From assembly GCA_913058345.1 (NCBI GenBank), contig CAJXQR010000003.1, positions 248,001 to 312,000 on the forward strand: 64,000 nt of DNA, read 5' to 3'. The notes beneath the pieces were generated by a model. That model did no database searches. It saw only the letters and a list, made by a program, of their open reading frames with translations, and was not told the DNA's origin. Source of the stretch: an uncultured Gammaproteobacteria bacterium (lineage in GTDB: Bacteria; Pseudomonadota; Gammaproteobacteria; Pseudomonadales; Porticoccaceae). Each line of letters opens with the position of its first letter. Position 1 is the first letter of the stretch. Of this stretch, positions 62,006 through 64,000 are shown piece by piece. The position numbers and the translations under genes were made by a program.

Positions 62006-62827
62006 TTATTTTCCTGAGAAACGGGGTGCTCTTTTTTGCAGAAAGTGAGAAACGCCTTCTTTAAAATCGTCACTGGCAATACTGGCTTTCATTTCGCTGT
62101 GCGCCATCTTCAGGGCTGTATCGAGGTCCTGAAACAGGGACTCCCACAACTGCTGTTTAATAACCCGCATGGAGCGGGGCGAGTTGTTATTGGCCATGTC
62201 GTGAGCGATTGCCATCGCGTTGTCGAGGAAGTCTTCCTGGGGCAGTACACGATTAACGACACCGAGCGTTTTCGCTTCGGTGCCGTCGAAAACACGACCC
62301 GTCAGCCAGACATCCATTGCGTTGCCAAAACCGGCGATGCGAGGCAGTAGCCAGGCGCCACCATATTCAGTGATTAATCCGCGCTTGACGAAGGCCGAGG
62401 TAAACTTGGCCTCGGCAGCGGCAATGCGCATATCGCAAAACAAAGTGAGTACCAGACTGATACCGGCACAGGGGCCATTAATGGCGGCAATAATGGGTTT
62501 TGGCACCGCGGGAAAGTAGGAGTAGGGCTGCTTGAAATCGGGGCGCACATCTTGCGGTGTGGGCTTGGGTTGCTCGGCTTTATCAGCCTTTTTACCGCCG
62601 CCGTCACTCAAATCCTGCAGCACACTCATGTCCGCACCGGCAGAAAACCCCCGGCCTGCACCGGTGATGACAATAACATTCACAGCGTCATCGGCGGCGG
62701 CAGTCATTACCGCATCCTGAATTTCTTCAGCCATACGGGTGGTCCAGGCGTTGAGTTTGTCGGGCCGGTTGAGCGTAATGACAGCAACTTTTTCGTCCAC
62801 ACGATAAAGTGTTTCTCGGTATCGCAT
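62006..62827 (-). CDS. enoyl-CoA hydratase/isomerase family (crotonase)
   Basis: A 273-residue crotonase. The oxyanion region is FSAGADMSVLQDL; an insert of about 25 residues rich in Gly, Lys and Pro (about 83-108) follows it. Classical glutamate E144 is replaced by a hydrophobic residue (AGISLVLTLF) and E164 by phenylalanine, while a glutamate occurs in GLITEYGGAWLLPR, the position used by some atypical members. Reaction therefore open. A GGAGT site lies seven bases before the ATG. It is upstream of a 528-base gap and downstream of nudC, with 71 bases between them. Confidence 0.9.
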   Translation of the reverse strand: MRYRETLYRVDEKVAVITLNRPDKLNAWTTRMAEEIQDAVMTAAADDAVNVIVITGAGRGFSAGADMSVLQDLSDGGGKKADKAEQPKPTPQDVRPDFKQPYSYFPAVPKPIIAAINGPCAGISLVLTLFCDMRIAAAEAKFTSAFVKRGLITEYGGAWLLPRIAGFGNAMDVWLTGRVFDGTEAKTLGVVNRVLPQEDFLDNAMAIAHDMANNNSPRSMRVIKQQLWESLFQDLDTALKMAHSEMKASIASDDFKEGVSHFLQKRAPRFSGK

Positions 62828-62897
62828 TGGTTGACTCCTAAATTTATCCCTACAGGGGACTTATTATTAGCGTTATTTTTAGCAGTTTTACTGAGCT

Positions 62898-63821
62898 TTA
62901 ATCCATGTCGGCAAAAGCTTTTATTAGTTGAAATCCAATAGCCATGGGTGGGGGTAACAACACGCCCTGATCGGTGTCACCATTTAGCACATCGCGCAGT
63001 ACGCTGCGGGATACCCAACGGGCCTCTTCCAGCTCGAGACCGTCAATGGTGATTTCTTCGCTTTCAGCTTCGGCGAAGCAACCGATCATTAACGACGAAG
63101 GCCAGGGCCAGGGCTGGGTTGAGTGGTAGCTCACGTCGCCGATTTGTATACCGGCTTCTTCCATAATTTCACGGCGTACGGCCTCTTCGATATTTTCCCC
63201 GGGTTCGACAAAACCGGCGAGGCAAGAGTACATGTGCTGGGGGAACATGGCCTGGCGCCCCACCAGGCATTGGTCACCGCGCACGGCGAGCATAATGACC
63301 ACGGGATCAGTGCGGGGAAAGTGCTCTGCATTACAGGTATCGTCGCTGCATTGGCGGCGATACCCGGCATCGCGCATGTCAGTTTTTTGGCCACAAACGG
63401 CACAAAAACCGTGGCGCGCATTCCAGTCGAGAATGGCTTTGGCAGTGCCGAGTGTGGAGGGGTCGCCGAGAGGTAGTTGCAGGGCAATGGAGCGCAGGTC
63501 CATAAAGCGGCCTACCTGGATAAAAGGTTCACTTTTGTTGGCGTCTTCAAATACAGTGATATCAATGGCGAAGTGGGCAATACCCTCGTCATCGTTACCG
63601 AGAAAAATTGTCGGTACGCCGCTGGCTATATAATCATCGAGATCGACTGGCGATAACCAGCCAATACCGTCGCGGCGGCGAGTGACGAGTGGCTGTAGCT
63701 TCCACAGGGGGACGACGCGGCTGGCAGGGTTTGCTAATTGGGTGTTCAACCATTCGCTGTTGGTGCGTAAATGGCTGGCTCTATCGAGCGGGCCGCCAGC
63801 AAACGTGTGGACGTCAGACAT
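62898..63821 (-). CDS. nudC: NAD(H) pyrophosphatase NudC
   Basis: A 307-residue Nudix hydrolase of the NudC group. The zinc ribbon CAVCG...CSDDTC (about 147-167) precedes the Nudix box GFVEPGENIEEAVRREIMEE, and the NudC-specific segment STQPWPWPSSLM follows. It splits NADH into AMP and NMNH and can remove NAD caps from RNA. The start at 63821 is set by AAGGA six bases upstream; an in-frame start at 63908 would overlap the neighbouring gene's stop. Confidence 0.96.
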   Translation of the reverse strand: MSDVHTFAGGPLDRASHLRTNSEWLNTQLANPASRVVPLWKLQPLVTRRRDGIGWLSPVDLDDYIASGVPTIFLGNDDEGIAHFAIDITVFEDANKSEPFIQVGRFMDLRSIALQLPLGDPSTLGTAKAILDWNARHGFCAVCGQKTDMRDAGYRRQCSDDTCNAEHFPRTDPVVIMLAVRGDQCLVGRQAMFPQHMYSCLAGFVEPGENIEEAVRREIMEEAGIQIGDVSYHSTQPWPWPSSLMIGCFAEAESEEITIDGLELEEARWVSRSVLRDVLNGDTDQGVLLPPPMAIGFQLIKAFADMD

Positions 63822-63888
63822 GGTTTTTCCTTTTTTTATCAATTGCTTAAGCGTTATATGTAATGTCAGATATATTAAGGGTAAGGTC

Positions 63889-64000
63889 TTACATACGGTC
63901 GGAGACAAAGCCGTTGGTCTGGCGCTCCTGGCCGAATGTTGACATGGGACCGTGGCCGGGAATAAAGCTCACATCATTGCCCAGGGGCCAGAGTTTTTCT
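63889..64000 (-). CDS. MBL-fold metallo-hydrolase, C-terminal end only
   Basis: The last 36 residues of a minus-strand gene enter from the right edge, with the stop at 63891-63889. The segment [18 protein letters not shown] and the end VSD are typical of the YcbL/glyoxalase II-like group, where the PGHG histidine is a metal ligand. The N-terminal part is outside the window. nudC follows 68 bases later in the same direction. Confidence 0.75.
   Translation of the reverse strand, partial: EKLWPLGNDVSFIPGHGPMSTFGQERQTNGFVSDRM

Noticed and set aside
1-64000. CRISPR arrays, tRNA or rRNA genes, integrases, transposases
   Set aside because: No regularly spaced repeats, no cloverleaf-like segments and no mobile-element proteins were seen on reading both strands.

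Overview
The window is a stretch of chromosome from a heterotrophic, aerobic gammaproteobacterium, most likely a marine Cellvibrionales/Spongiibacteraceae-type organism. That placement is inferred from gene order (rpsF-rpsR-membrane protein-rplI-dnaB, tesA divergent from ybbA-ybbP), a long-form isocitrate lyase, a MEPS-rich acyl-CoA catabolic island and a GC content of roughly 50 percent; no rRNA gene is present to confirm it.

Region 1 (1-22.7 kb) is a catabolic island read entirely on the + strand. It holds six acyl-CoA dehydrogenases (one cut by the window edge), a mesaconyl-C4-CoA hydratase-like protein, a CitE-type lyase, two further hydratase types, a luciferase-like monooxygenase, an HMG-CoA-synthase-like/DUF35 fusion, an SCP2-type thiolase, a methylsuccinyl-CoA dehydrogenase-like protein with the long N-terminal domain, an MFE-2-type dehydrogenase, a 2-methylfumaryl-CoA isomerase (Mct)-like class III CoA-transferase, an AcoR-like sigma54 activator, an HSL-family esterase and an aldehyde dehydrogenase. 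Four of these line up as a complete route: methylsuccinyl-CoA to mesaconyl-C1-CoA (Mcd) to mesaconyl-C4-CoA (Mct) to citramalyl-CoA (Meh) to pyruvate plus acetyl-CoA (lyase). The remaining genes look like an upstream route (oxygenase, esterase, aldehyde dehydrogenase, beta-oxidation set) that could deliver a methyl-branched dicarboxylyl-CoA. The true substrate cannot be read from sequence.

Region 2 (22.8-30.9 kb) is core: the ribosomal rpsF operon with a recognisable promoter and a candidate S6:S18 leader structure, dnaB, panC-panD, acs and a short-chain dehydrogenase behind a perfect 12-bp palindrome. Region 3 (31-41.3 kb) has a 1463-residue hybrid sensor kinase followed by a REC-GGDEF diguanylate cyclase, then isocitrate lyase (convergent, with a shared bidirectional terminator) and the RNA-binding protein Tex. 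Acs and isocitrate lyase fit growth on acetyl-CoA-yielding substrates.

Region 4 (41.4-56.7 kb) is mixed housekeeping: a CPA1 antiporter, a Rieske ferredoxin, an AT-rich membrane sulfatase/phosphoethanolamine-transferase-like gene, ybbP-ybbA-tesA, folE, prmB, aroC, an MFS transporter, a c-type cytochrome, a methyltransferase and a YghU-type glutathione transferase. Region 5 (57-64 kb) has an EmrB/EmrA efflux pair with a divergent TetR regulator, an EEP-family phosphatase/nuclease, a crotonase-family protein, NudC and the end of an MBL-fold hydrolase. No tRNA, rRNA, CRISPR array, integrase or insertion sequence was found.
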